Shown one piece after another: positions 8,917 to 16,893 of a stretch of DNA of 64,000 nucleotides. The stretch lies in assembly GCA_963817485.1 (NCBI GenBank), contig CAWFOR010000009.1:1-64000 (forward strand), in the 5' to 3' direction. This DNA comes from Hyphomicrobium_A sp963817485 (GTDB lineage: Bacteria > Pseudomonadota > Alphaproteobacteria > Rhizobiales > Hyphomicrobiaceae). Position numbers and translations under genes: made by a program. The stretch's first letter is position 1. Each line of letters begins with the position of its first letter. The notes under the pieces were generated by a model. The model was not told the origin of the DNA, did no database searches, and worked only from the letters and a program-made list of their open reading frames with translations.

Positions 8917-9024
8917 AACTCTGGCGCACGACGCAGTCGGCGGGCCTTAGCGGAGTGCGCTACTCAGCTCGCGTCGTTGCCGTCTTCGCAGAATGTGAAG
9001 CAGTAGGGGCCAGTCTGCTTGGGA

Positions 9025-10452
9025 TCAGAATATCACTCTAAATTCTGTCCATCGGTTGCGACGGAAAGCGTCGCGGTAGCGCACACGTCCGTAGACGTAA
9101 ATTCGCTTCGTGTCGCCCTTGACCGCCCTGATTTCCTCAGCCGTGGGGATCTCGTCCATCTCTACCCGGAACAGGTATCTTGCTTGCGGCTGCGCCACCA
9201 GCTTTGGCGGGTGAGGTTCTAGCTGCGGTGCTGGAAGTGGATCGCTCGTCGGGAAGTCGGCAATGATAATTGCGGCAGAGACGGTAAGGTCATAGGCGGG
9301 GGTCTGTCCGACGTTCTCAATAGCGATCCACAACTGAGCCTTGCTCGCATTATCAACGGGCATAGTCGATTGCGTCTTGTCAGTTTGATCTGTAATGTAA
9401 GCGCGCAATTGCCCCATGGCGGTGAATGCCATTACCAAGACCGTGGCAGCCAACGCTAAGAATTGGAAAACACCAACGCCGATGGCTACTGCAGCTATTT
9501 TGTCGCTGAGCGACCAAGCGTCGCTCGCCTTTGGTGGGAATTGGCTGCTGGGGGCGCTAGTTTCTGCGCGTGCGGCGGGTGGCGAATTGAGATTGGCCGA
9601 CGGCTGAGTGGTGGTCTTATCCTCGGTCAGCGGCGCCTGCTGGGCGCCGGCAGCCACTTGTGGCGGTGGCTGCGTCGAACCGAAATCTCTCATGACCTCG
9701 GCGAGTGGGTCGGGGTGGACCTTCACTGCCCCGATGAACGGCCGATCAATGACGATGGCCGTTAATAGTCCCGAAAAAATGATGGCCGCTAACATGCCGG
9801 TCATCAACGCCTGCGCCCGCAGGTTCTCCATGCCGAAGAAGAACGTGTAGGCAATCGTCACAACGGCGCCGCAGAACAGAACCGGCCAGATGACTCCCGG
9901 TACAAGGCTCTCTGCGGCCTCTAGTCTGGCGCGACGCATTTCTGTGATGGTGTCGAGCTCATGCAGAATTTGAGACACCAAGGCGGTATCGCGTCGCTCG
10001 GGCGCATCAAATGTCAGCAGCGCCTTGTAAACCGCATCCAACGCTTGTCGAGTCGATGGGCTCGCATGAACACGCTCCATGGCAGGCCAGTCATCGGAAA
10101 TGGTCGCCGTCAGATAATTGGTGAGAGCCGCCCGCAGCGTCATGCCGGGCTCGCCACTGATGCCTTGTGAAAGCCGATAGATGGTCGCCGCGGCCCCGGC
10201 TTCCTTTGTGACGTTGCTTTTAGCTTCGCTGAACCTTTCCCACACGACGATGACAGCGAATGCGAGGAGCACAGCATAGAGCACAGCCACGGCCGCAAAT
10301 TTGAATCCCGCGACCTCGTTGTTCGTTGCCAGTCTTTCAAGAGCGACATGGCGGCGTATGAACACGGGGCCGAGCATCGCCAGCGCGGTCGGCAACACGA
10401 CTACCAGCAATCCTGAGAGCCACAGCGGGAGACTCGTAAGAAAATAGATCAT
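9025..10452 (-). CDS. DUF4239 membrane protein with an added C-terminal extracytoplasmic-type domain, 475 aa, intact
   Basis: Residues 1-255 form a DUF4239 (bestrophin-like) region: helices at about 5-27, 50-73, 185-205 and 213-235, with FKFAAVAVLYAVLLAFAVIV, VWERFSEAKSNVTKEAGAAA and SLVPGVIWPVLFCGAVVTIA. Then come a Pro/Ala/Gln-rich linker (about 260-318), a further membrane helix (about 325-347) and a C-terminal domain with IENVGQTPAYDLTVSAAII, a pattern I associate with beta-sandwich domains following a single helix. DUF4239 proteins are normally about 250 residues, so this is a fusion. Isolated on its strand between dispersed repeats. Function unknown; a channel or sensor role would be inference. 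Confidence 0.7.
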   Translation of the reverse strand: MIYFLTSLPLWLSGLLVVVLPTALAMLGPVFIRRHVALERLATNNEVAGFKFAAVAVLYAVLLAFAVIVVWERFSEAKSNVTKEAGAAATIYRLSQGISGEPGMTLRAALTNYLTATISDDWPAMERVHASPSTRQALDAVYKALLTFDAPERRDTALVSQILHELDTITEMRRARLEAAESLVPGVIWPVLFCGAVVTIAYTFFFGMENLRAQALMTGMLAAIIFSGLLTAIVIDRPFIGAVKVHPDPLAEVMRDFGSTQPPPQVAAGAQQAPLTEDKTTTQPSANLNSPPAARAETSAPSSQFPPKASDAWSLSDKIAAVAIGVGVFQFLALAATVLVMAFTAMGQLRAYITDQTDKTQSTMPVDNASKAQLWIAIENVGQTPAYDLTVSAAIIIADFPTSDPLPAPQLEPHPPKLVAQPQARYLFRVEMDEIPTAEEIRAVKGDTKRIYVYGRVRYRDAFRRNRWTEFRVIF

Positions 10453-10828
10453 GATGGGTAGCCACAGGCAACGTGTTGGCGCAAGCTAACAGACCTTCCG
10501 TCGCGTGTGCAGAAGCAGCAGCGTTCTGTTTAACAGCCATCATCGCGGATACGTCTCAGCAGCAGGCGTCGTTGCCGCCAGTTGGCGGCGTCAGCTCAAC
10601 ATCCGTGAGCGGACTTCTGGCTCAAGTAATGGGAATAGACATTATCGAAACACCGAATCCGCACCCCTCCGGCACCTCGTCTCCGGGGACAGCTGCCTCG
10701 AATTCCGCCACGCTGCCACATACCGCCGCTATGTCTGTGTTGCGCGGATAGGCTGATCCCCGAAAAGTCGGCTCTCCACCGATCTGCCGCGCGACTTTCC
10801 TTGGAGTTTGCGTGTGTGGAGACAGCGC
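10453..10828. other. intergenic stretch with one dispersed repeat
   Basis: About 375 bp between the divergent DUF4239 gene and the plus-strand gene at 10829. Holds repeat copy C (10640-10690). No gene recognised; the minus-strand frame through it only translates the repeat. Confidence 0.4.
10640..10690 (-). repeat. dispersed island repeat, copy C
   Basis: cattatcgaaacaccgaatc ... ccggcacctcgtctccggggac. On the minus strand it reads AAVPGDEVPEGCGFGVSIM, with a stop five residues later. The conservation with copy B is at peptide level (VPG-DEVP----F-VSIM), suggesting duplicated 3' gene ends rather than a non-coding repeat. Confidence 0.55.
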
Positions 10829-11152
10829 ATGTCGAAGCTCATCAAGAACAGTCGCAGCACATTCGACGCGAAGTTGCTTGCTGCATTCAAGAATGAACCC
10901 GCCCCGACGATTAATGTCGGCCGCTCGCCCGACGGACATTTCCTTCAAGTCACCGGACTTCCTGAAGCGCTGCAGCACAGGCACTACTCAACTGATCAAA
11001 ATCTCAAATTGGCCGCCATGGCTGATGCGGTAAACCTCGCGCTGATCGACATCAATCGGCGCAACTCCCTGCCGCTAGAGATACAGTACGTCCTGTCAGA
11101 CGCTCACCAATGCTTCGCGATATGCGCGACCGCAACAGCAATCCGCTTGTGA
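10829..11152 (+). CDS. hypothetical protein, about 107 aa
   Basis: ATG 10829 follows ggaga at good spacing. Sequence includes MSKLIKNSRSTFDAKLLAAF, NVGRSPDGHFLQVTGLPEAL and LAAMADAVNLALIDINRRNS. Soluble alpha/beta, family not recognised. The last 15 residues may be out of frame, because another frame continues for about 60 codons beyond 11110. First gene of the plus-strand run that leads to the integrase. Confidence 0.45.
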   Translation: MSKLIKNSRSTFDAKLLAAFKNEPAPTINVGRSPDGHFLQVTGLPEALQHRHYSTDQNLKLAAMADAVNLALIDINRRNSLPLEIQYVLSDAHQCFAICATATAIRL

Positions 11153-11399
11153 CGTTCGCCAGCAAAGCTTGGCCGGAGGGGCAAACGGAAAGCATCGCAT
11201 GCAAAGTTAGAAGCCAAACGGTGTATGGCGGCAGCCGCTGCGGCGGGGCAAAAGCTATTGCAATGCAACGGCCAAGCAGACGGAGCGCGTAAGATCTCAT
11301 GCGGGTGGGTGACGCAACAAGTCGCCTCGTGGCTGAAGCCGTACCGGATCTCACTTGAGCAGGCTATGCCGGGTGGATGGCGCTCGACTACGCCGGAGT

Positions 11400-11603
11400 A
11401 TGGCGAGCGGCAAAAAGCCCGCCCACGTTCGCCGAACGGGTCGAGGGTCCTGGCAGGACGAACTGAAGCAAGACTTTGGCTTCAAACTTCGAATGGCTCA
11501 GCTCAACACGCTTGATGACGTGGCGGCCATAGTCGATTTCATTTCCATTCAGGTGACTGGAGCCGTCGAGCGGATCATCTACGACAGCTTTTCTTCCGAA
11601 TAA
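11400..11603 (+). CDS. small hypothetical protein, 67 aa
   Basis: Intact from ATG 11400 (cggag upstream): MASGKKPAHVRRTGRGSWQD, ELKQDFGFKLRMAQLNTLDD, then VAAIVDFISIQVTGAVERII. A basic N-terminus with an amphipathic C-terminal half. Unknown family. It lies 58 bp before the AlpA gene on the same strand. Confidence 0.4.
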   Translation: MASGKKPAHVRRTGRGSWQDELKQDFGFKLRMAQLNTLDDVAAIVDFISIQVTGAVERIIYDSFSSE

Positions 11604-11661
11604 TTGCGCGAACTATCCGGCGGTTTCGGCGGGTAGCTTCCGGTTTCAGGAGAAGAAGCCT

Positions 11662-11889
11662 GTGACCACGATGCCCGCCCTTGACGACGCCATCAGGCCA
11701 GCTAACCGGCTAGAGCGCCTGTTGACCCGCATCGAGGTCAGCAAGGTCACGAGTTTGAACAAGACGACGATCTACCGCCGCATGCGCGGCACCTTTCCTC
11801 GCCCGATTTCCCTCTCCGACAACCGCGTGACATGGCGCGTCTCCGCCATCACCCACTGGTTGGGCGAACGGGAGCGCGTGGTGTCCTAA
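11662..11889 (+). CDS. AlpA-family transcriptional regulator
   Basis: GTG 11662 (with aggagaag upstream) or ATG 11671 starts a 72-75 residue winged-helix protein: LTRIEVSKVTSLNKTTIYRR, MRGTFPRPISLSDNRVTWRV, SAITHWLGERE. The order S-K-x-T-I-Y-R-x-M, F-P-x-P-I-x-L, V-x-W-x-x-x-x-I-x-x-W is the AlpA/excisionase signature. In phage satellites and integrative islands AlpA proteins switch on integrase or excision genes. It heads the replication and integration module. Confidence 0.75.
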   Translation: MTTMPALDDAIRPANRLERLLTRIEVSKVTSLNKTTIYRRMRGTFPRPISLSDNRVTWRVSAITHWLGERERVVS

Positions 11890-11961
11890 AGTGCATCAAA
11901 CAAAAGAAATCGCCCGCCGAGTGTCGAGCTCAAGCGGGCGGCAAATTCAAAGGCAACCGGT

Positions 11962-12153
11962 ATGTACTGCGTCTCAAAGTATCTCGCAAGGGCCCAGCGC
12001 CGAGCGGGTGATCAGAAGGGCTGGCTTGTGCCAGCCGTCCACTACGACGGCGCGCAGGGCTATTCGATAGTCGAGGGACGGCCCCGGGTAATGCGCTCGA
12101 AACGCGTCACTGATCTCGCTTCGGATGGTTCCGCAAATGGAGATGTCCGATGA
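11962..12153 (+). CDS. small hypothetical protein, 63 aa
   Basis: Open from ATG 11962: MYCVSKYLARAQRRAGDQKG, HYDGAQGYSIVEGRPRVMRS, ending SANGDVR. Its stop overlaps the next start (ATGA, 12150-12153), so translation is probably coupled to the primase-like gene. Family unknown. Confidence 0.4.
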   Translation: MYCVSKYLARAQRRAGDQKGWLVPAVHYDGAQGYSIVEGRPRVMRSKRVTDLASDGSANGDVR

Positions 12154-12452
12154 CTACGAATGGACACCTTCCATCTGACAGCGAGGTTGCGCGCGCTCTT
12201 GGTGGTCGCGTGCTTCCAAATGGCAAAGGCGTCGAATTCCCGATCCCGGGGGCAAAGGGTCGCAAGCGCACTGGCTACTATCGGCGCGAGCCCAGCGCGA
12301 TTGACGGCTTTCTGGTCGGCGATGCCGCAGGGAAAGCTGATCCAATCGAACTCAAGGACTTGTTCCGAGACAAACTCGGCATTCCTTTTGTGCCCAAGCA
12401 CAAGAACGGCAACAGCCACATTATACCAGCCAGGTCCGCGAACCGATCCTAA
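12150..12452 (+). CDS. short protein resembling the N-terminal region of phage/plasmid primases
   Basis: Overlaps the preceding gene by ATGA. Contains SEVARALGGRVLPNGKGVEF, GYYRREPSAIDGFLVGDAAG and DLFRDKLGIPF. The pattern (A-x-A-L-G-G-x-V, then D-G-F-L-V-x-x-x-A-G, then D-x-x-R-x-K-L-G-I-P) resembles the start of toprim-type primase/replication proteins of Hyphomicrobiales elements, but the toprim domain is absent. It ends just before the helicase and may be a split or truncated replication protein. Confidence 0.5.
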   Translation: MTTNGHLPSDSEVARALGGRVLPNGKGVEFPIPGAKGRKRTGYYRREPSAIDGFLVGDAAGKADPIELKDLFRDKLGIPFVPKHKNGNSHIIPARSANRS

Positions 12453-12502
12453 CGGGACGGTCGCAAAGGAGAGGACGGGCTGCGTCCCGTCCTCTCCAAC
12501 CC

Positions 12503-13557
12503 CTTCTCGTACTCGACGCTTTCGATCTTCTGAAAGACGCGCCTCCTCCGCGAAAATGGCACGTCGAGAATGGTTGGGTGCCGGCAGATGACGTGACCTT
12601 GATCGGTGGCGACGGCGGTCAAGGCAAGAGCACTCTGGCCTTACAGCTCGCCTACTGCACGGCTTGGGGTTTTCCCTGGCTCGGCAACCCGGTTCGGCAG
12701 GGTGCGGTCGTTGATTTCACAGCCGAGGAGTTAGCCGCGGAGTTGCATTACCGTCTAGCTGATATCACACGAGCAACCGCGCTTGAGGGGTCGGCGCCCA
12801 ACGCTCCATCGTTTCCCGAGCTGATGGTGACGCCGTGCTCGCCAATCCGGGCAGCAACGGGACTATGGGGTCTATCCCCTGTTCGATCAGCTCGTCGAGC
12901 TGGTGAAGGAAGCCAAGGCCAAATTACTTGTGCTCGACGCCGCGGCAGACGTTTTCGGAGGTGATGAACTTCAGCGATCACAGGTGCGCGCGTTCTTCAG
13001 GCTGTTGCGCGGCATAGCGATCAACCACAACTGTGCTGTCGTCCTGCTGGCGCATCCCTCAGTCGATGGCATGAAAGTCGGGGCGCGGTTACAGCGGCAG
13101 CACGCACTGGAACAACTCAGCGCGGTGCCGCCACTACCTAACAACACCAACAAGGGGTGAAGGCGACCCTGACCCGGATTTGCGCGAGTTAGAGCGCGCG
13201 AAGAGCAACCGCTCAAAACGTGGCGTGAAGCTTTTGCTTCGTTGGAATGATGGAGCTTTCAGTCTCCAAACCGGAACTACCGCCAACATCTTGGATGTAG
13301 CCAAGGCCAAGAACGTCTTCCTCGAATTGCTTCGTCGATATTCGACGAGCGGACGGAATGTCTCCGACAAGAAGGGACCTTCCTACGGACCGAAGCTGTT
13401 CGCAGCCGAAGCCGCAGCCCAGGGACTGAACAGTGAGCTTCTGGCGAAGGCCATGAACGAGCTTTTCGCCGACGGCCGACTGAAAATCGAGACCTACGGT
13501 CGCCCCTCGCGACTTTGTGGCCGGCTCGTTGAAGTGAACAACGGGAGCGCACAATGA
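12503..13557 (+). CDS. RepA-type AAA ATPase / hexameric helicase, several frameshifts
   Basis: First recognisable residues LLVLDAFDLLKDAPPPRKWH lie at 12503; the true start is upstream or hidden by an indel. Walker A is in VTLIGGDGGQGKSTLALQLA. A broken middle (slips near 12805-12850) is followed by the Walker B-like strand KLLVLDAAADVFGGDELQRS. Then come QVRAFFRLLRGIAINHNCAV, VLLAHPSVDGM and, in a further frame near 13090, YSGSTHWNNSARCRHYL. The C-terminal third is open to 13557. The order matches RSF1010 RepA-like replicative helicases found with AlpA and integrases in islands. It should drive element replication. Confidence 0.7.
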
Positions 13558-13934
13558 CGAGCGTGAAACCGGCGTACAACTGGCGTAAAACTGGGCGGCG
13601 GCCACACCCCCAATACCCCCCAGTTGGGCGGGACGCCCCCCTGACGGGGACCCCACCCTGCAAAAAAAGTAGAGCCGGTTCGCGGACGCTGGGAGTGTCA
13701 CAGACGATGGCCATAGACCCTCGCGCGCGTCGCGCACCGCGTGGAGGATTGGCCGTGATCGAAGTCGGGCTCAGCCCGCCGACCCACAAAACGTGCTGCT
13801 GCTGCTGCGCCGCCAAGCCTCTCGCTAGGTTCCTGCACAGCAAGCACACCGCTGACGGACGCACCGATCGGCGCCTCGACTGCATCCGTGCCGCCGCTGC
13901 CGCGCAGGATCGTCGCCTAAGACAGGGAGTATAA
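13554..13934 (+). CDS. hypothetical protein with a Cys cluster
   Basis: Start overlaps the helicase stop (ATGA). The first 55 codons are Pro/Arg-rich and may not be coding. The C-terminal half (or a separate protein from GTG 13755) reads THKTCCCCCAAKPLARFLHS, KHTADGRTDRRLDCIRAAAA, which resembles small phage zinc-knuckle proteins (C-x-x-C, K-P-L-x-x-F, D-G-R, C-x-x-C). One ligand is replaced here, and the run of five Cys on tgctgctgctgctgc is unusual. Confidence 0.35.
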   Translation: MTSVKPAYNWRKTGRRPHPQYPPVGRDAPLTGTPPCKKSRAGSRTLGVSQTMAIDPRARRAPRGGLAVIEVGLSPPTHKTCCCCCAAKPLARFLHSKHTADGRTDRRLDCIRAAAAAQDRRLRQGV

Positions 13935-13937
13935 CCA

Positions 13938-14248
13938 ATGACGCAAGATAACCTCCACGAGTGGGACCTAAAGAACCCAGATGAGCGGCAGGCACTTTCC
14001 GACAAAATGCGTGAGGCAATTCTCGATGCGGTGCAGCCAGACGCCAGACGCCTCGGCCTAGCTGGGAGGAAACGCTCCAACACCTCGACCAGGTGATCTT
14101 TCGCAAGGCGCTGCTGGGCTCCGTAGCGACGTTGCTCTCTTTCACCGATGGCGAAACGAATGAGATCGTCATGAAGCAGTTTATCGACGCGTTGCGCGGC
14201 TTCTGGTGTGATGACACCTGCGATGACCCCCCGTATTTTGTCCACTGA
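13938..14248 (+). CDS. hypothetical protein, about 103 aa, one frameshift
   Basis: ATG 13938 with agggagt upstream: MTQDNLHEWDLKNPDERQAL, SDKMREAILDAVQPDA. After a slip near 14040 it reads PSWEETLQHLDQVIFRKALL, VATLLSFTDGETNEIVMKQF and ends DDPPYFVH. Acidic and helical. Unknown family. It lies between the replication genes and the excisionase on the same strand. Confidence 0.45.
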
Positions 14249-14262
14249 ATCTGACAGTGCAG

Positions 14263-14602
14263 ATGAGCCAAAGCCGCACCATTGCCGTGCTCATGAAAGG
14301 TCGCGAGATCGTGCCCAGCGCGGAGAAGCGGCGCAGGGAGCGCGTATCAGCCGAGTACGTCTCAGCGGAAACGCTTGCGCAGCTCAACTCGAATTGGGTT
14401 CAAAGACGACCGTACACGGCTACGTGCGCCGCGGGATTTTGCCGCGTCCCATACGCATCGGCGACCTTGTGCGCTGGCGATGGGTAGATGTGGAGAAGGC
14501 CATCCAATGCCTTGAAGGGGGAGAACGACTCTCAATGCTGATCACGATGACCCCTACATCGAGGGAATTGACCGTGGCACGACCGAGGAAGCTAGCCATT
14601 GA
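14263..14602 (+). CDS. AlpA/excisionase-like DNA-binding protein, two frameshifts
   Basis: From ATG 14263: SQSRTIAVLMKGREIVPSAE, VSAEYVSAETLA. After a slip near 14382 it gives QLELGSKTTVHGYVRRGILP and RPIRIGDLVRWRWVDVEKAI, a winged-helix excisionase pattern (S-K-x-T-V-x-x-Y-x-R-x-G-I-L-P-x-P-I-R-I-G). A further slip near 14520 leads to an end in GTTEEASH at 14602, 28 bp inside the integrase gene. The overlap with the integrase start is a typical xis-int arrangement. Confidence 0.6.
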
Positions 14603-15627
14603 GCTGCCGCCCTACGTCAACTGTGTCCGCGTCAAGGGGCGCCCTTACTACTACTTCCACGCGGGCCGGGGAACGAAAGTCGCAGGCAAGCCTATCCGAT
14701 TGCCCGATGACCCGCGCCAACCCGAGTTCTGGGCGGCTTACCGCAAGGCGGCTGGCGAGCCGGATGCGCAACTCAATCCGCGAAGCTTTGAGCACGCCAT
14801 CCAGGCGTACAAGATTAGCCCTGAGTTTACTGGCCTATCAGCTGGGACCAGGTTGTTCTACGAGCGCTACTTCGAGACAATCAGGAAAGCGTGGGGCAGC
14901 CTTGAGGTTCGTGGCCTTCTGCCCGCCCACGTCCTGAAGCTGCGCGACAAGCACCAAGACAGGCCCGCGACCGCCAACGCGATCATCCGCACGCTGTCGG
15001 CGCTCATCTCGTGGTCCGTGCCGCGCGGCTACCGCACCGACAATCCATGCGCGCACGTGCGCAAGCTCACGATTGGAGAAGGCTGGGAGCCCTGGCCGTG
15101 GGAGATGATCGAGCTTGTCGAGAAGCACGGGCCCCGTGGATGTGGCACGCCGTTGCGCTCGCGCTCTACACCGGACAGCGCCAAGGCGACGTGCTGGCGA
15201 TGACGCGGGCAAAGATCAAGAACGGCTTGATCGAGGTGCGCCAGGAGAAGACAGGGACGCTCCTTGTGATCCCAGCGCATCAGAAGCTTCTGGCGGTCAT
15301 CGAGACCATGAAGGGAACGCTCCGTGCAGCTCCTCACCAACACGCGCGGGCAGCCCGTGGACCAAGAGTGGCTTCAAGGCGAGCTGGCAGAAGGCCCTGA
15401 GAGGGCCACTGGCGCCCATTCGCGAGGCCGGGCTCGTCTTCCACGGTCTACGCAAATCGGCCGTGGTGACGCTCCTAGAGGCCGGCTGCTCGATGCTGAG
15501 GTGCAGCGATCACCGGACAGTCGTGCAGATGATCGAGCACTACGCGAAGCAGGTGAACCAGAAGAAGCTCGCGGCGTCGGCGATCCTCAAATGGGAACGC
15601 TCTGGGAACGCGGGTTTGCAAAACTGA
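14574..15627 (+). pseudogene. tyrosine-type site-specific integrase, at least three frameshifts
   Basis: GTG 14574 has gaggga upstream. The N-terminal arm and core-binding domain are open (NCVRVKGRPYYYFHAGRGTK, AIIRTLSALISWSVPRGYR). Across slips near 15130, 15330 and 15365 the catalytic domain reads HAVALALYTGQRQGDVLAMT (Arg I), KIKNGLIEVRQEKTGTLLVI, VFHGLRKSAVVTLLEAGCS (H-x-L-R) and MIEHYAKQVNQKKLAASAIL (Tyr nucleophile). It ends 56 bp before the CCA end of tRNA-Lys, as expected for an integrase using that tRNA 3' end as attB. As written it cannot make a full protein; sequencing error or decay are both possible. Confidence 0.8.
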
Positions 15628-15683
15628 TTGCAAAACTTTGCACAACGCGTCGCGGCTAGACAGCGCTAACCGCCTGAAATGAT

Positions 15684-15758
15684 TGGTGAGCCCGGATGGG
15701 ATCGAACCATCGACACCTTGATTAAAAGTCAAGTGCTCTACCACTGAGCTACGGGCCC
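15684..15758 (-). tRNA. tRNA-Lys (anticodon TTT)
   Basis: Minus strand from 15758. Acceptor stem GGGCCCG pairs with CGGGCTC with one G-T pair; the D-arm has AGCTCAGTGGTAGAGC; anticodon stem CTTGA/TCAAG has loop CTTTTAA (anticodon TTT); the T-arm contains GGTTCGATCCC. Discriminator A, and the CCA end is encoded (15684-15686). Its 3' end faces the integrase, so it is the probable integration site of the island. Confidence 0.93.
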
Positions 15759-15910
15759 CCGAAGCGAGTGCTTGTAGGCGGCAAGCCCGGGCATGGTCAA
15801 GGCAACGGACGCGCCGGCGGCGCCGAAAGACGCAAAGCGTCCACCGCGGATCGGCCCCGCGCGCATTAGCGCCTCTCACGCACTCGAGTGATGCGCTATG
15901 AGAGCGCGCC

Positions 15911-16893
15911 ATGAACGACATCGCCGACGACATCGCATCCCCAGTCTGCGACCGTGCCCGCCGCGCGGCCCGCGGCGACACGTCAGGAGCACGCCGCACG
16001 CGCGGCCGACCGGCTCAAGGCCATCGGCCTCATGTGCTTAGCCATCGTGTTCTTCTCCGGCCTCGACACCTCGGCCAAGTACCTCTCCACGCACGCGCAT
16101 CTGCCCGTCGTGCAGATCGTGTGGGTGCGCTTCCTCGGCCAGTTCCTGCTCATGCTGCCGATCATGTTTGCGCTGTCGCCGGCGGAGCTGTTTGCGACCA
16201 AGAAGCTCAAGCTCGAGCTGCTGCGCTCACTTGCTCATGGTGTCGACGACGGCATGCAACTTCCTCGCCCTGCAGTACCTGCGCCTCGATCAGACGGTGA
16301 CGGTCGTGTTCCTCGCGCCGCTGCTGGTCGCGCTGCTCGCCGGCCCGCTGCTCGGCGAGTGGGTCGGCTGGCGCCGCTTCGTCGCCATCCTCGTCGGCTT
16401 CCTCGGCGTCGTCATCGTCGTGCACCCGGGCGTCGGCGGCCTGCACCCGGCGTTCCTGCTCGCGTTCGGCGCCATGCTCGCCTACGCGTTCTTCATGCTG
16501 CTGACGCGCTATCTCGCGGCCTACGACAAGCCGCTCGCCATGCTGTTCTACTCGATCCTGCTCGGCACCTTCGCGATGGCACCCATCGCGCTGTGGCAAT
16601 GGGTGTGGCCGGCAACGATCGGCCAGTGGCTGCTGCTCGCTGCGCTCGGCATGCTCGGCGGCACCGGGCACTACCTGTTCATTCACGCCTACCGGCTGGC
16701 GCCGGCGCCGACGATCGCGCCGTTCCTCTACATGCAGCTCTTGACCATGGTCGGCTTCGGCTACGCCGTGTTCGGCGATCTGCCCGATGTGTGGACGCTC
16801 GCCGGCTCGTCCGTGATCATCGCGTCGGGCGTGTACCTGTTGCACCGCGAGCGGCGCATGCGCATCGAAGCCGAGCTCGTCGACCCGATCTAG
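15911..16893 (+). CDS. DMT family (EamA-type) permease, frameshifts near 15945 and 16235
   Basis: Ten-helix drug/metabolite transporter. After a basic N-terminus the first helix is LMCLAIVFFSGLDTSAKYLS, followed by HLPVVQIVWVRFLGQFLLML. The frame changes near 16235 and continues TACNFLALQYLRLDQTVTVV, FLAPLLVALLAGPLLGEWVG, the second EamA half around GHYLFIHAYRLAPAPTIAPF and a final helix before the basic tail. The cation/substrate is unknown. Convergent with tgt (4-bp overlap of the 3' ends). First core-genome gene right of the tRNA. Confidence 0.8.

Noticed and set aside
10622..10984. Minus-strand 120-codon frame overlapping the start of the gene at 10829
   Set aside because: Antisense to a better-supported gene; only its end, which is the dispersed repeat, shows any conservation.
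1..15000. Second copy of the tRNA-Lys 3' end (left attachment site) inside the window
   Set aside because: Reading by eye I found no convincing copy of the last 20 bp of the tRNA; it probably lies beyond the left edge. A pattern search would settle this.
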